A stretch of 9,134 nt of DNA, taken from contig JAFVTB010000134.1 in assembly GCA_017503445.1 (NCBI GenBank), forward strand, positions 1 through 9,134, written 5' to 3'. Within the stretch, counting starts at the first letter, position 1. The number at the start of each line of letters is the position of its first letter. The notes below the pieces were generated by a model. It did not search any database. It saw only the letters and a list, made by a program, of their open reading frames with translations, and was not told where the DNA came from. Below, one piece after another: positions 1 through 7,048 of the stretch. This DNA is from Clostridia bacterium. Lineage in GTDB: Bacteria; Bacillota; Clostridia; Christensenellales; UBA1242. Both the position numbers and the translations under genes were made by a program.

Positions 1-1911
1 CACGGCATCAAATTCAAGCCCTTTGCTTTGTGCCGCCGCAAGCACAACACGCCGCGCCTTCACTTCGCCACTGGCATCATCAATAAGGTCAAAGCCAAAA
101 TCTTCTGGGATTTTTGCAAAAACTTTTTCTGCCATTTTTTTGCTTTGGCAAACAACGGCAACGCTTTGATGCTTTTGACAAAGCGATTTAATCACCCCAC
201 AAAGTTTTTTTGCGCAATGTTTGTCATCATCAAACACCATCACATCTTCGCCTGTGCGATTAAAATTCTTGACCCCCCTAAGCCCAATGATTTTTTGACT
301 GAATGTGGCAATTTGAAGGGTGCTGCGATATGTGGTTTCAAGATTGACAAGTGTTGCATCGCCCAAAAGCCGCGCAAGGCGCTTTAAATATCCTTTGTCA
401 AGGTTGCGCTCAAGCGTTTGATTGATGTCCCCCAAAATGGTTTTTGCGCTTGGATATATTATATCCAAAACCGCCATTGCGGTGGCAGAATAATCTTGCA
501 TTTCATCAATGATGATGTGCTTGAAGTGTTTTTGCGTTTCAATGCCCATCAAAAAGTTTTTCACAAACAATATTCCGGCAACCTCTTCATATCCCACAAA
601 CATTTTTTTGCCAATCTTCACGGTTTGTGGCTGAAGTTTTTGGGTTTTCAAAAAATCAAGATAAATCTTTACAATATCGGTGTTTTTAAACATGCCAAAC
701 AAGATGCGCTTCACGCGCGCAAACACGGGCTTTTGATGCTGGGGCGCAATATCAAGGCGATCAACAATATAATCGGCAATCCATTCCACGCGCACAGCAG
801 GCGTTTTGGTTTGATATTTTTCATTATAAAGCGCGGCAATTTCATCGGCCTTGATTTTTGCTTTGCCAACCTTGATGTCCTGCGCCACAAAAGATACACT
901 TACGCGCGTTTCAAGATATTTTTTCAGCGCATCCAAGAATGCAAAACTTGATTTTTCTTGCACGGCCTTGGCACGGGCGCAATTTTTGTTTTCAATGATG
1001 TCTTCAAGCATCAAACTTTTGCTTTCAAACTGAACAATGCCCAAAAGTTCATTTTGCGCGATTTCATCAAATGTGATTTTTGGTGTGTTGGCTTCGCCAA
1101 GTTCGGGCAAAACATTGCTGATATAATCAGAAAACAAACTGCTTGGGCTGATAATCAAAATGTCGCTGGATTTGATTTTGCTGTTATAAAGCAAATATGC
1201 CACGCGATGAAGGGCGATTGATGTTTTACCGCTGCCCGCAACGCCCTGAACAATCAAATTTTTGCCTTGTGGGGCGCGGATGATTTTGTTTTGTGCGGAT
1301 TGGATTGTTGCAACAATGTTTTTCATTTTGGCATTTGCACCCTTGCCAAGTTCACTGCGCAAAATTTCATCGCCAATGGTCAAATTGCTGTCAAATGCAT
1401 AAACAAGTTTGTTGGCTTCGGTTTTATATTGGCGCTTAAGCAAAATTTTGCCCGCAATTTCACCTTGCGGCGCATGATAACTTGCCCCGCCAAGTTCATA
1501 ATCATAATACATCGAAGAAAGCGGCGCACGCCAATCCAACACAAGCGGAAGCGGATATTTTTCATCGCCAATGTGGGCAATGCCAATATAATATGCGTTT
1601 GGCATATCTTCATCATCGGCAATGAAATCAATGCGGCCAAAATATGGGCTTTGGCGCTGGCGCTCTTTAAGCGTTTTTGTTTCAACAAAGGCAATGATGG
1701 CAAGCTGAAGTTGTTCCATCATTTGTTTTGCAACGGCCTGTTCTTCCGCATCCATTCCATAAACACTGTTGGCCATATATTGACTGGTTTCTTGAAGGTT
1801 TTTTTCTTGGTCATAAATGCTGTTATTTAAAAATTGAAGCTGGTTATCAAGCGTGGCAATCACGCCATTAAGATATTTTTTTTCACTTTTTAAATCTTCA
1901 TTATTTATCAT
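1..1911 (-). CDS. helD: HelD-like RNA polymerase recycling ATPase (UvrD/PcrA-like superfamily 1), 3' end outside window
   Basis: An open frame of 637 codons runs from ATG at 1911 to the left edge with no stop, so the C-terminus is missing. The protein matches the HelD family, which binds RNA polymerase and uses ATP to release it from DNA and nucleic acids in the cytoplasm. Seen in sequence: a lysine/glutamine-rich N-terminal helical region; the family signature DWRAPLSSMYYDYELG at residues 126-141; Walker A GVAGSGKT at 223-230 (Lys229) followed by SIALHR; Walker B DEMQD at 469-473; GDINQ (motif III) at 494-498; TTYRST with Arg529 (motif IV); and KGLEFD (motif V) at 630-635, ending at the window edge. 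Known HelD proteins are about 680-780 residues, so roughly 50-140 residues are missing. The start has AAGGA six to seven bases upstream and lies 3 bp after the lipoprotein stop, implying translational coupling. Generic UvrD/PcrA is less likely because of the DWRAP block. Confidence 0.93.
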   Translation of the reverse strand, partial: MINNEDLKSEKKYLNGVIATLDNQLQFLNNSIYDQEKNLQETSQYMANSVYGMDAEEQAVAKQMMEQLQLAIIAFVETKTLKERQRQSPYFGRIDFIADDEDMPNAYYIGIAHIGDEKYPLPLVLDWRAPLSSMYYDYELGGASYHAPQGEIAGKILLKRQYKTEANKLVYAFDSNLTIGDEILRSELGKGANAKMKNIVATIQSAQNKIIRAPQGKNLIVQGVAGSGKTSIALHRVAYLLYNSKIKSSDILIISPSSLFSDYISNVLPELGEANTPKITFDEIAQNELLGIVQFESKSLMLEDIIENKNCARAKAVQEKSSFAFLDALKKYLETRVSVSFVAQDIKVGKAKIKADEIAALYNEKYQTKTPAVRVEWIADYIVDRLDIAPQHQKPVFARVKRILFGMFKNTDIVKIYLDFLKTQKLQPQTVKIGKKMFVGYEEVAGILFVKNFLMGIETQKHFKHIIIDEMQDYSATAMAVLDIIYPSAKTILGDINQTLERNLDKGYLKRLARLLGDATLVNLETTYRSTLQIATFSQKIIGLRGVKNFNRTGEDVMVFDDDKHCAKKLCGVIKSLCQKHQSVAVVCQSKKMAEKVFAKIPEDFGFDLIDDASGEVKARRVVLAAAQSKGLEFDAV

Positions 1912-1914
1912 TTT

Positions 1915-3219
1915 TTATCCTTTTTGCACTGCGCGCGTTACATTAAATTTTGTATCCGTGATTTCAAATGCAACAATTTCAACATTCAAAGTGGTTGTTT
2001 GCCCGGCAAGGGCATATTCTGCTTCGGTGATATCGCAAAAGTTTTTTGTCAGCACCGGTTCATTGCGGAGTGTGCCTGCGGTTTCACCAAGTTTTTGGAA
2101 AGCATATTTGATTTTCCCTTGCGAAAGGTTGCTTTCAATCAAAAGGTCAATTGTTGTGGCATTCATAAGCCCCATTGTGGTTGTTTTTTTGATGCGTGCA
2201 ACAATTTCGCCCGTTTTCACAACATAATACTCGCAAATTGTTGCAATATTTTGATTTGGAAGAGTGTGACGGCAATATATTCCACCTTCTGCTGCACCAA
2301 ACGATATTTCATAATCGCCAAAAATTTCATATGGCGCATTTGGTGCAAGTGCAAGGGTATAGGAATATTCATTTGCAATGGCAATTGATGGGTCATTGAT
2401 TTTATCACCCGTGTATCGCAACACCTTTTTTTCCATCACGCCTTCGGCATTTGGTTCAAAAACAATTTCTTTGGAATATGTTTCATCGTTTGCCGTATAA
2501 ACAAGTGTGATTTTGTTTTCTTCAATATCCTCAAAATTGGCGGTGATATCTGCTGTGCCAATTGCTTGCAGAACTTCATCTTGAGTTGGCATCACAAAAC
2601 TTGGCATAATATTTATGCGGGTTGAAACATCTGTGCGATCCACTTCAAACTTCACATTGTTGCCAAGTTGTTTGATCACATCATCGGCCCTGTCAACAAA
2701 AGTGGTTTGGCTTGGGGTGGCAACGGGCAAATTAAGATCTTGCCCCTCAAGCCCAGAAAGCTTGCCCAAAAACACTGTTTTTGTGCCGTTTGTGCCGGCT
2801 TTTTGAATGCAAAAACTTTTCAAAGCATCACTTTCAACACTTGAAAGGAATGAAATATCATATTGATTAAAATTATAGTTTGTTTCAAATATATGAAACG
2901 CTGAAAGTGCAAACAAATTTTCTGCGTTTGTTTTTTCAATCAAATCCCAGGTGGTGTTGTGATATATTTCTTCCGCGCCATCATCAAGTGAAAGGGCGGA
3001 AAAATCAAATGCTGCCTCCTCAACAGGCAACCCTGCATTATCGGCAATTTTTTGCGCCACATTGGCTTGGAATTCCGCAAGGTCTTGCGAAATGGCAAAG
3101 GTGAAGTTTGCCGCATTTTGACTTGCCTGGGTTTTGGAAAGCAATTCCACCCCCGTGCAACCCGCAAGCATTGCAAGCGGCATTGCACACACAAGAATTC
3201 CGCAAAGAAATTTTTTCAT
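1915..3219 (-). CDS. putative lipoprotein of unknown family (434 aa)
   Basis: The N-terminus is a clear lipoprotein signal peptide: MKKF, a hydrophobic core, then the lipobox LAGC with the lipidated cysteine at residue 21, predicting export and anchoring to the outer face of the membrane. I chose ATG 3219 over the in-frame ATG at 3231 (four extra residues) because GGGAGA at 3224-3229 sits 4 bases before it, and the longer form would lack a ribosome binding site and overlap the upstream gene. The mature part is soluble, acidic, with many short alternating polar/hydrophobic stretches suggesting beta structure in the C-terminal two thirds, and no transmembrane segment after the signal. It contains a few cysteines (for example near ICEYY and KNFCD). 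I recognise no domain and assign no function. It lies 1 bp after the TPR-like gene and 3 bp before helD, so it is the middle member of a three-gene operon. Confidence 0.85.
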   Translation of the reverse strand: MKKFLCGILVCAMPLAMLAGCTGVELLSKTQASQNAANFTFAISQDLAEFQANVAQKIADNAGLPVEEAAFDFSALSLDDGAEEIYHNTTWDLIEKTNAENLFALSAFHIFETNYNFNQYDISFLSSVESDALKSFCIQKAGTNGTKTVFLGKLSGLEGQDLNLPVATPSQTTFVDRADDVIKQLGNNVKFEVDRTDVSTRINIMPSFVMPTQDEVLQAIGTADITANFEDIEENKITLVYTANDETYSKEIVFEPNAEGVMEKKVLRYTGDKINDPSIAIANEYSYTLALAPNAPYEIFGDYEISFGAAEGGIYCRHTLPNQNIATICEYYVVKTGEIVARIKKTTTMGLMNATTIDLLIESNLSQGKIKYAFQKLGETAGTLRNEPVLTKNFCDITEAEYALAGQTTTLNVEIVAFEITDTKFNVTRAVQKG

Positions 3220-3220
3220 T

Positions 3221-4246
3221 TTATCTCCCATTTTTCAATTTTTTTTGAATAATTTTAATGATATCTTCTTGGCCTGCAAAACCCTGGATATAGGTTGCCA
3301 CTTCTTTCATAAACTCTTTGTCATCTTGCGCCAAAAAGTGTTGTTGATATATATCAATCAAAATGCCATAATTGCGCGGTGAAATCTGCACATCAATGCC
3401 TTCGCGCTGCAAAATCATCAAAACTTGTTCGGCAGTTGGCACCTTAAAAGGCGTGACAACCGTTCTTCCCATTTTTTGACGCACTGCGGCAAGTTCATCG
3501 TTAAGTTCTTCACTGTTTTCATATATATTCACCGCGTTCAGCACCGCATATGCCGTCACCAAATCTTCTTTTGCCACATAAAAGGTGTAAAGATTTACAA
3601 AAAATTGCACAAAGTGATCTGGGGTGTAAGCATATTCCCATGCGCGCATCACAAGCTGGCGGAATTTCTTTGGATTTTTTTCCTTATATAAATTTGCCTG
3701 CAAGATATGCCCCGTGAAAGAAACGGGATTGATTTCCAAAAGTTCATTAATTGTGCTTTCTGCATGACGGGGCTGGTTGTTTTCAAGATATATTTTTGCC
3801 TTTTGGGCCAAAAGCGTTGGGCGCAGTGACGGAATCCATGTGATTGTTTTTGTTATCACGCCATCGGCTTCAAAAATTTTGGCTTCAATTTCATTATTAA
3901 AGCAATAAACGCGATATCCATCTTCATCAGTTTTTTTGAATAGCTGGATTGCATCCAAAACTTCCAAAATTGCAAGGGCGGTGTCTGTTTGATTGTTATA
4001 CAAAAAGCCATCAACTTTTTCCAAAAGGCGGCTGGTGTTAATCACATCGCTTTCGTTCAGCCCATTATCCAAAAGCAGTTTATAAAGGGCGATGCCCAAA
4101 ATTTTGCATTCCACACTTGGGGCATTGTTTGCCCGAAGTGAATGTATGCCATCAATCAGGGTTTTTTTGTCACTTTCAAAGTGGCCGGAAAGTTTTTTAA
4201 GGATTTTTTCGCTTGGGGAAAGATCCGGCGGGGTTTGTTTCTTCAT
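3221..4246 (-). CDS. TPR-like helical-repeat protein of unknown function (341 aa)
   Basis: No signal peptide or membrane segment is visible, so it is probably cytoplasmic. The sequence is almost wholly helical. The best tetratricopeptide-like unit is around residues 143-176 (LLAQKAKIYLENN, then HAESTINELLEINP), with a second weaker unit at about 177-210 (GHILQANLYKE) and a third around 225-255 (DLVTAYAVLNAVNIY). This fold usually makes protein-binding scaffolds; the partner is unknown. The start at 4246 is preferred because a perfect AGGAGG lies 4 bases upstream at 4251-4256. An in-frame GTG at 4276 would add ten residues but falls inside the candidate promoter. The stop overlaps the Shine-Dalgarno sequence of the following lipoprotein gene, with a 1-bp gap between stop and start, so the two are translationally coupled. 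First gene of the leftward operon ending in helD. Confidence 0.85.
   Translation of the reverse strand: MKKQTPPDLSPSEKILKKLSGHFESDKKTLIDGIHSLRANNAPSVECKILGIALYKLLLDNGLNESDVINTSRLLEKVDGFLYNNQTDTALAILEVLDAIQLFKKTDEDGYRVYCFNNEIEAKIFEADGVITKTITWIPSLRPTLLAQKAKIYLENNQPRHAESTINELLEINPVSFTGHILQANLYKEKNPKKFRQLVMRAWEYAYTPDHFVQFFVNLYTFYVAKEDLVTAYAVLNAVNIYENSEELNDELAAVRQKMGRTVVTPFKVPTAEQVLMILQREGIDVQISPRNYGILIDIYQQHFLAQDDKEFMKEVATYIQGFAGQEDIIKIIQKKLKNGR
3224..3229 (-). promoter_or_regulatory. Shine-Dalgarno deciding the lipoprotein start
   Basis: GGGAGA, embedded in the last codons of the TPR-like gene, four bases before ATG 3219. Ribosomes ending the first gene would stop on top of it, favouring coupled translation. 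Confidence 0.75.
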
Positions 4247-4250
4247 AAGT

Positions 4251-4256
4251 CCTCCT
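4251..4256 (-). promoter_or_regulatory. Shine-Dalgarno deciding the start of the TPR-like gene
   Basis: Perfect AGGAGG four bases before ATG 4246. It rules against the upstream GTG at 4276 as the start. Confidence 0.85.
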
Positions 4257-4266
4257 GTTTGAAGAT

Positions 4267-4275
4267 ATTTTAACA
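4267..4275 (-). promoter_or_regulatory. extended -10 promoter element
   Basis: The minus strand reads TGTTAAAAT, i.e. TGn followed by TAAAAT (5/6 to TATAAT), an extended -10. Transcription would begin around 4260, leaving a very short leader of about 14 bases that is mostly the ribosome binding site. Alternatives exist in this AT-rich DNA, including a weaker arrangement with TTGTCG inside the 4322-4328 box serving as -35. Confidence 0.5.
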
Positions 4276-4290
4276 CATTTGATTTTGCAA

Positions 4291-4296
4291 AGTAAA
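4291..4296 (-). promoter_or_regulatory. candidate -35 element of the TPR-lipoprotein-helD operon
   Basis: TTTACT on the minus strand is 4/6 to TTGACA and lies 18 bases before the TAAAAT at 4267-4272. Confidence 0.4.
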
Positions 4297-4321
4297 GAAT
4301 TTTAAAATTTTATATTTGCAA

Positions 4322-4358
4322 ATCGACAAAACAAGTGTGTGTTCGACATTTTTCGACA
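4322..4358 (-). promoter_or_regulatory. cluster of three phased Spo0A-box-like sites
   Basis: On the minus strand TGTCGAA occurs exactly at 4352-4358 and again at 4342-4348, the two starts 10 bp apart; TGTCGAT (6/7) follows at 4322-4328, another 20 bp on. TGTCGAA is the established core of the Spo0A (0A) box, and tandem boxes at 10-bp spacing occur at known Spo0A targets such as abrB. All three lie on one face of the helix, about 60-100 bp upstream of the predicted start of the leftward operon. Binding is inferred from sequence only. Confidence 0.55.
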
Positions 4359-4379
4359 AAAAGCGGCCTCAAAAATAAT

Positions 4380-4402
4380 CAATAATTATTGTTTAACAAT
4401 AA
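4380..4402. repeat. overlapping AT-rich palindromes
   Basis: CAATAATTATTG (4380-4391) is a perfect 12-bp palindrome. It overlaps TTATTGTT-T-AACAATAA (4386-4402), a pair of 8-base arms around one base. Either a regulator site or, read leftward as TTATTG-loop-CAATAA followed by T-rich DNA, a second terminator stem for gyrBA. Confidence 0.4.
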
Positions 4403-4443
4403 AAATAATATATAAAAATAAAGATTTTTAAAAGAAAAAATAA

Positions 4444-4490
4444 AAAAATATTAAAATCTAATCATTTTTTGATTAAAAATCAATATTTTT
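4444..4490 (-). terminator. candidate AT-only terminator of gyrBA
   Basis: Starting 11 bases after the gyrA stop, the minus strand can form AAAAATATT pairing with AATATTTTT (9 bp), an internal loop, then AATCA-A5-TGATT, and is followed by a T-rich tract (TTTATTTTTTC). The stem has almost no G-C pairs, so termination strength is doubtful, and the same sequence could fold in other ways. Confidence 0.35.
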
Positions 4491-4500
4491 ATATTTTTTA

Positions 4501-7029
4501 TTATTCTTCTGTTTGGGGTTCTTGTGGATTTTCTTCAATATTTTCTTGCGCTTCGGCAGTTTCGTCTTCGCCTTCATTGCGGGCAAGGGTGGCAGAGATC
4601 AGGCGCGCGCCCTCTTTCAGGCGCATAACCTTCACGCCCAAACCTGTGCGCGCTTGCTGGCGGATTTGTGCCACGCGCGTGCGAATCACCACACCATTGT
4701 TGGCAATAAGCATAAGGTCATCATTTTCATCCACTTGGACAAGTGCAATAAGCATGCCTGTTTTTTCGGTGAACAAGCCCGCTTTCACACCTTTTGTGCC
4801 GCGACGCGTAAGCCGGAAATTATCCACGGCAGTGCGCTTTGCAAAGCCATTTTCACTGATTGTGACAATTTGTGTGCCAGGGCGAATAACCGTCATTGCA
4901 ACAATGCTTTCGCCTTTTTCAATGCGCATACTGCGCACGCCAACCCCAATACGGCCCTGGGCGCGCACAGCCGCTTGATTAAAGCGCACGCACTTTCCGC
5001 CTGATGATGCAATAAGCACTTCATCATCTTCACTGATGAAATCAACACCAATAAGTTCATCACCTTCAAGAAGTTTGATGGCTTTTTTGCCGGATTTGCG
5101 GATGTTTTCAAATTCTGCAACAGGGGTTTTCTTGATCACCGCATTTTTGGTTGCCATAATCAAATATCCCGCGGTGCTATCCTTTGCAAGCGGCACAACG
5201 GCGCTGATTTTTTCGCCTTTTTCAAGTTGCAAAAGGTTGATCATTGTCCTGCCTTTTGATTGGCGGGAAGATTCTGGGATTTCATACGCCTTGATGCGAT
5301 AAACCTTGCCAAGATTGCTGAACATCAAAAGATAATCATGGGTTGAGGTTGAAACAATGCTTTCAACAAAGTCTTCTTCCTTGGTTTTGTGGGCGCTTAT
5401 GCCAACGCCGCCACGGCGCTGAACGCGATAATCCGCCACAGATTGGCGCTTAATGTATCCACCATGCGTCAATGAAACAATCACTTGTTCTTCTTTGATA
5501 AGGTCTTCAATATCGATGCCCCCAAGTTCAAGCGAAATTTCCGTTTTGCGCTCTGAACCATATTTTTGCTTAACTTCTTCCAAATCATTGTTGATGATTT
5601 CAAGCACTTTGCTTGGGGTGTCAAGGATATACTGAAGGTCTTTGATAAGTTGTTCAAGTTCGGCAAGTTCTTGCTTAAGTTTTTCAACTTCAAGCCCCGT
5701 CAGGCGCGAAAGTTTCATGTTCAAGATTTCGCCCGCTTGTTCCTCATCAAGTTCAAATTTGCTGGTCAGGCGCACGATTGCATCTTGCCTATCGGCAGAT
5801 GCCTTGATTTCGGCAATAACTTCATCAATGGTTGCAAGGGCAATCACATAGCCGCGCACAATATGCTCGCGCTTTTTGGCGGCGGCAAGATCAAACCGGG
5901 TTTTGCGGATAAGCACATCTTGCTGGTGCTTTAAATAGCATTCCAAAATTTCCTTAAGTGTGCAAATTTTTGGCGCGCCATCAACAAGGGCAAGAAGAAT
6001 AATGCCACCACTCATTTGCAGCGCGGTGTTTTTGTAAAGCGAATTCAACACAACCTGTGCGTTGGCATCTTTTTTCACTTCAATCACAACGCGCATACCA
6101 TCGCGATCTGATTCTTCCCTTATATCGCTTATGCCTTCAAGTTTTTTGTTTTTCACCTTGTCGGCCATATCAATAATCCATTTGGCTTTGTTCACTTGAT
6201 AAGGCAGTTCAGTTACAACAATCACATCGCGATTTTTTTCTTCAACAATCTCTGCACGCCCGCGCACAACAATGCCACCGCGGCCTGTGCGATATGCGTG
6301 TTTCACCGATGTGCGCCCCATAATAATGCCGCCCGTTGGATAATCTGGCGCAGGGATAATTTTGGTCAGTTCATCAATATCAATTTCTGGGTTGGCAATA
6401 AGCGCCTGCACACCACTGATAACTTCCGTAAGGTTGTGCGGTGGAATATTGGTTGCCATACCAACCGCGATGCCATCTGCACCATTCACCAAAAGGTTTG
6501 GGAATTTTGCAGGCAGAACGCGCGGCTGCATAAGCGTTTCGTCAAAGTTTGGATAAAAATCAACAGTTTCTTTATCAATATCCCTAAGCATTTCTTCGGC
6601 AATTTTTGAAAGGCGGGCTTCGGTGTAACGCTGGGCGGCAGGGCTGTCGCCATCAACAGAGCCAAAGTTTCCGTGGCCATCAACCAAGGGTTCACGAATT
6701 GAAAAGTCTTGCGCCAAGCGCACAAGCGCATCATACACGCTGCTGTCGCCATGCGGGTGATATTTACCCATCACTTCACCCACAATACGCGCGCATTTTT
6801 TGTATGGCTTGTCATAAAAATTGTTCAGTTCGCCCATTGCAAACAAAATGCGGCGATGCACGGGTTTAAGCCCATCGCGCACATCGGGAATCGCGCGGGA
6901 AACATTCACCGCCATTGCATAGGAATAAAACGACTTTTTCAACTCGTCGTTCACTTCAACTTTTTTCACAACGGTGTTTTCAAAAAGTTGTGCAACATCT
7001 TTTTTTGGTTCGTTTGATTTTATTTTCAT
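4501..7029 (-). CDS. gyrA: DNA gyrase subunit A (842 aa)
   Basis: GyrA is the DNA breakage-reunion subunit of gyrase, which with GyrB introduces negative supercoils using ATP. The N-terminal winged-helix/tower domain contains the conserved DVRDGLKPVHRRIL block, the quinolone-resistance region KYHPHGDSSVYD with Ser96 and Asp100 (the E. coli Ser83/Asp87 positions, both of the sensitive type), and the catalytic AAQRYTE with Tyr135 (E. coli Tyr122). LLVNGADGIAVGMATNIPPHNL is present as two conserved blocks. The C-terminal beta-pinwheel begins near residue 500; the GyrA box at 537-543 reads QRRGGVG, supporting GyrA rather than ParC, although the sixth position is Val instead of the usual basic residue. 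An acidic, Glu/Gln-rich tail ends the protein. Length is typical. AAAGGA about 9 bases upstream serves the ATG; the gene starts 19 bp after the gyrB stop, so both belong to one operon. Confidence 0.98.
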   Translation of the reverse strand: MKIKSNEPKKDVAQLFENTVVKKVEVNDELKKSFYSYAMAVNVSRAIPDVRDGLKPVHRRILFAMGELNNFYDKPYKKCARIVGEVMGKYHPHGDSSVYDALVRLAQDFSIREPLVDGHGNFGSVDGDSPAAQRYTEARLSKIAEEMLRDIDKETVDFYPNFDETLMQPRVLPAKFPNLLVNGADGIAVGMATNIPPHNLTEVISGVQALIANPEIDIDELTKIIPAPDYPTGGIIMGRTSVKHAYRTGRGGIVVRGRAEIVEEKNRDVIVVTELPYQVNKAKWIIDMADKVKNKKLEGISDIREESDRDGMRVVIEVKKDANAQVVLNSLYKNTALQMSGGIILLALVDGAPKICTLKEILECYLKHQQDVLIRKTRFDLAAAKKREHIVRGYVIALATIDEVIAEIKASADRQDAIVRLTSKFELDEEQAGEILNMKLSRLTGLEVEKLKQELAELEQLIKDLQYILDTPSKVLEIINNDLEEVKQKYGSERKTEISLELGGIDIEDLIKEEQVIVSLTHGGYIKRQSVADYRVQRRGGVGISAHKTKEEDFVESIVSTSTHDYLLMFSNLGKVYRIKAYEIPESSRQSKGRTMINLLQLEKGEKISAVVPLAKDSTAGYLIMATKNAVIKKTPVAEFENIRKSGKKAIKLLEGDELIGVDFISEDDEVLIASSGGKCVRFNQAAVRAQGRIGVGVRSMRIEKGESIVAMTVIRPGTQIVTISENGFAKRTAVDNFRLTRRGTKGVKAGLFTEKTGMLIALVQVDENDDLMLIANNGVVIRTRVAQIRQQARTGLGVKVMRLKEGARLISATLARNEGEDETAEAQENIEENPQEPQTEE

Positions 7030-7048
7030 AATTTATTTTCCTTTTGGC

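Larger units (their letters stand above)
4247..4500. other. intergenic region between gyrA and the helD operon
   Basis: No gene is visible in this 254-bp region, which is very A+T-rich. It holds the gyrBA terminator candidate, two palindromes at 4380-4402, a short G+C island at 4362-4370, the Spo0A-box-like cluster and the promoter and ribosome binding site of the leftward operon. Confidence 0.8.

Noticed and set aside
418..1830. Several long plus-strand open frames opposite helD
   Set aside because: All lie in the codon-aligned antisense frame of a clearly real HelD gene and give cysteine/phenylalanine/histidine-rich translations typical of antisense shadows.
4247..4276. Longer start (GTG at 4276) for the TPR-like gene
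   Set aside because: The GTG falls in the extended -10 element and has no Shine-Dalgarno sequence, whereas ATG 4246 has a perfect AGGAGG.
4380..4402. Fur/PerR or Rex operator
   Set aside because: The arms share short pieces with these consensus sites (ATAATTATT; TTGTTTAACAA), but spacing and symmetry do not match either full consensus.
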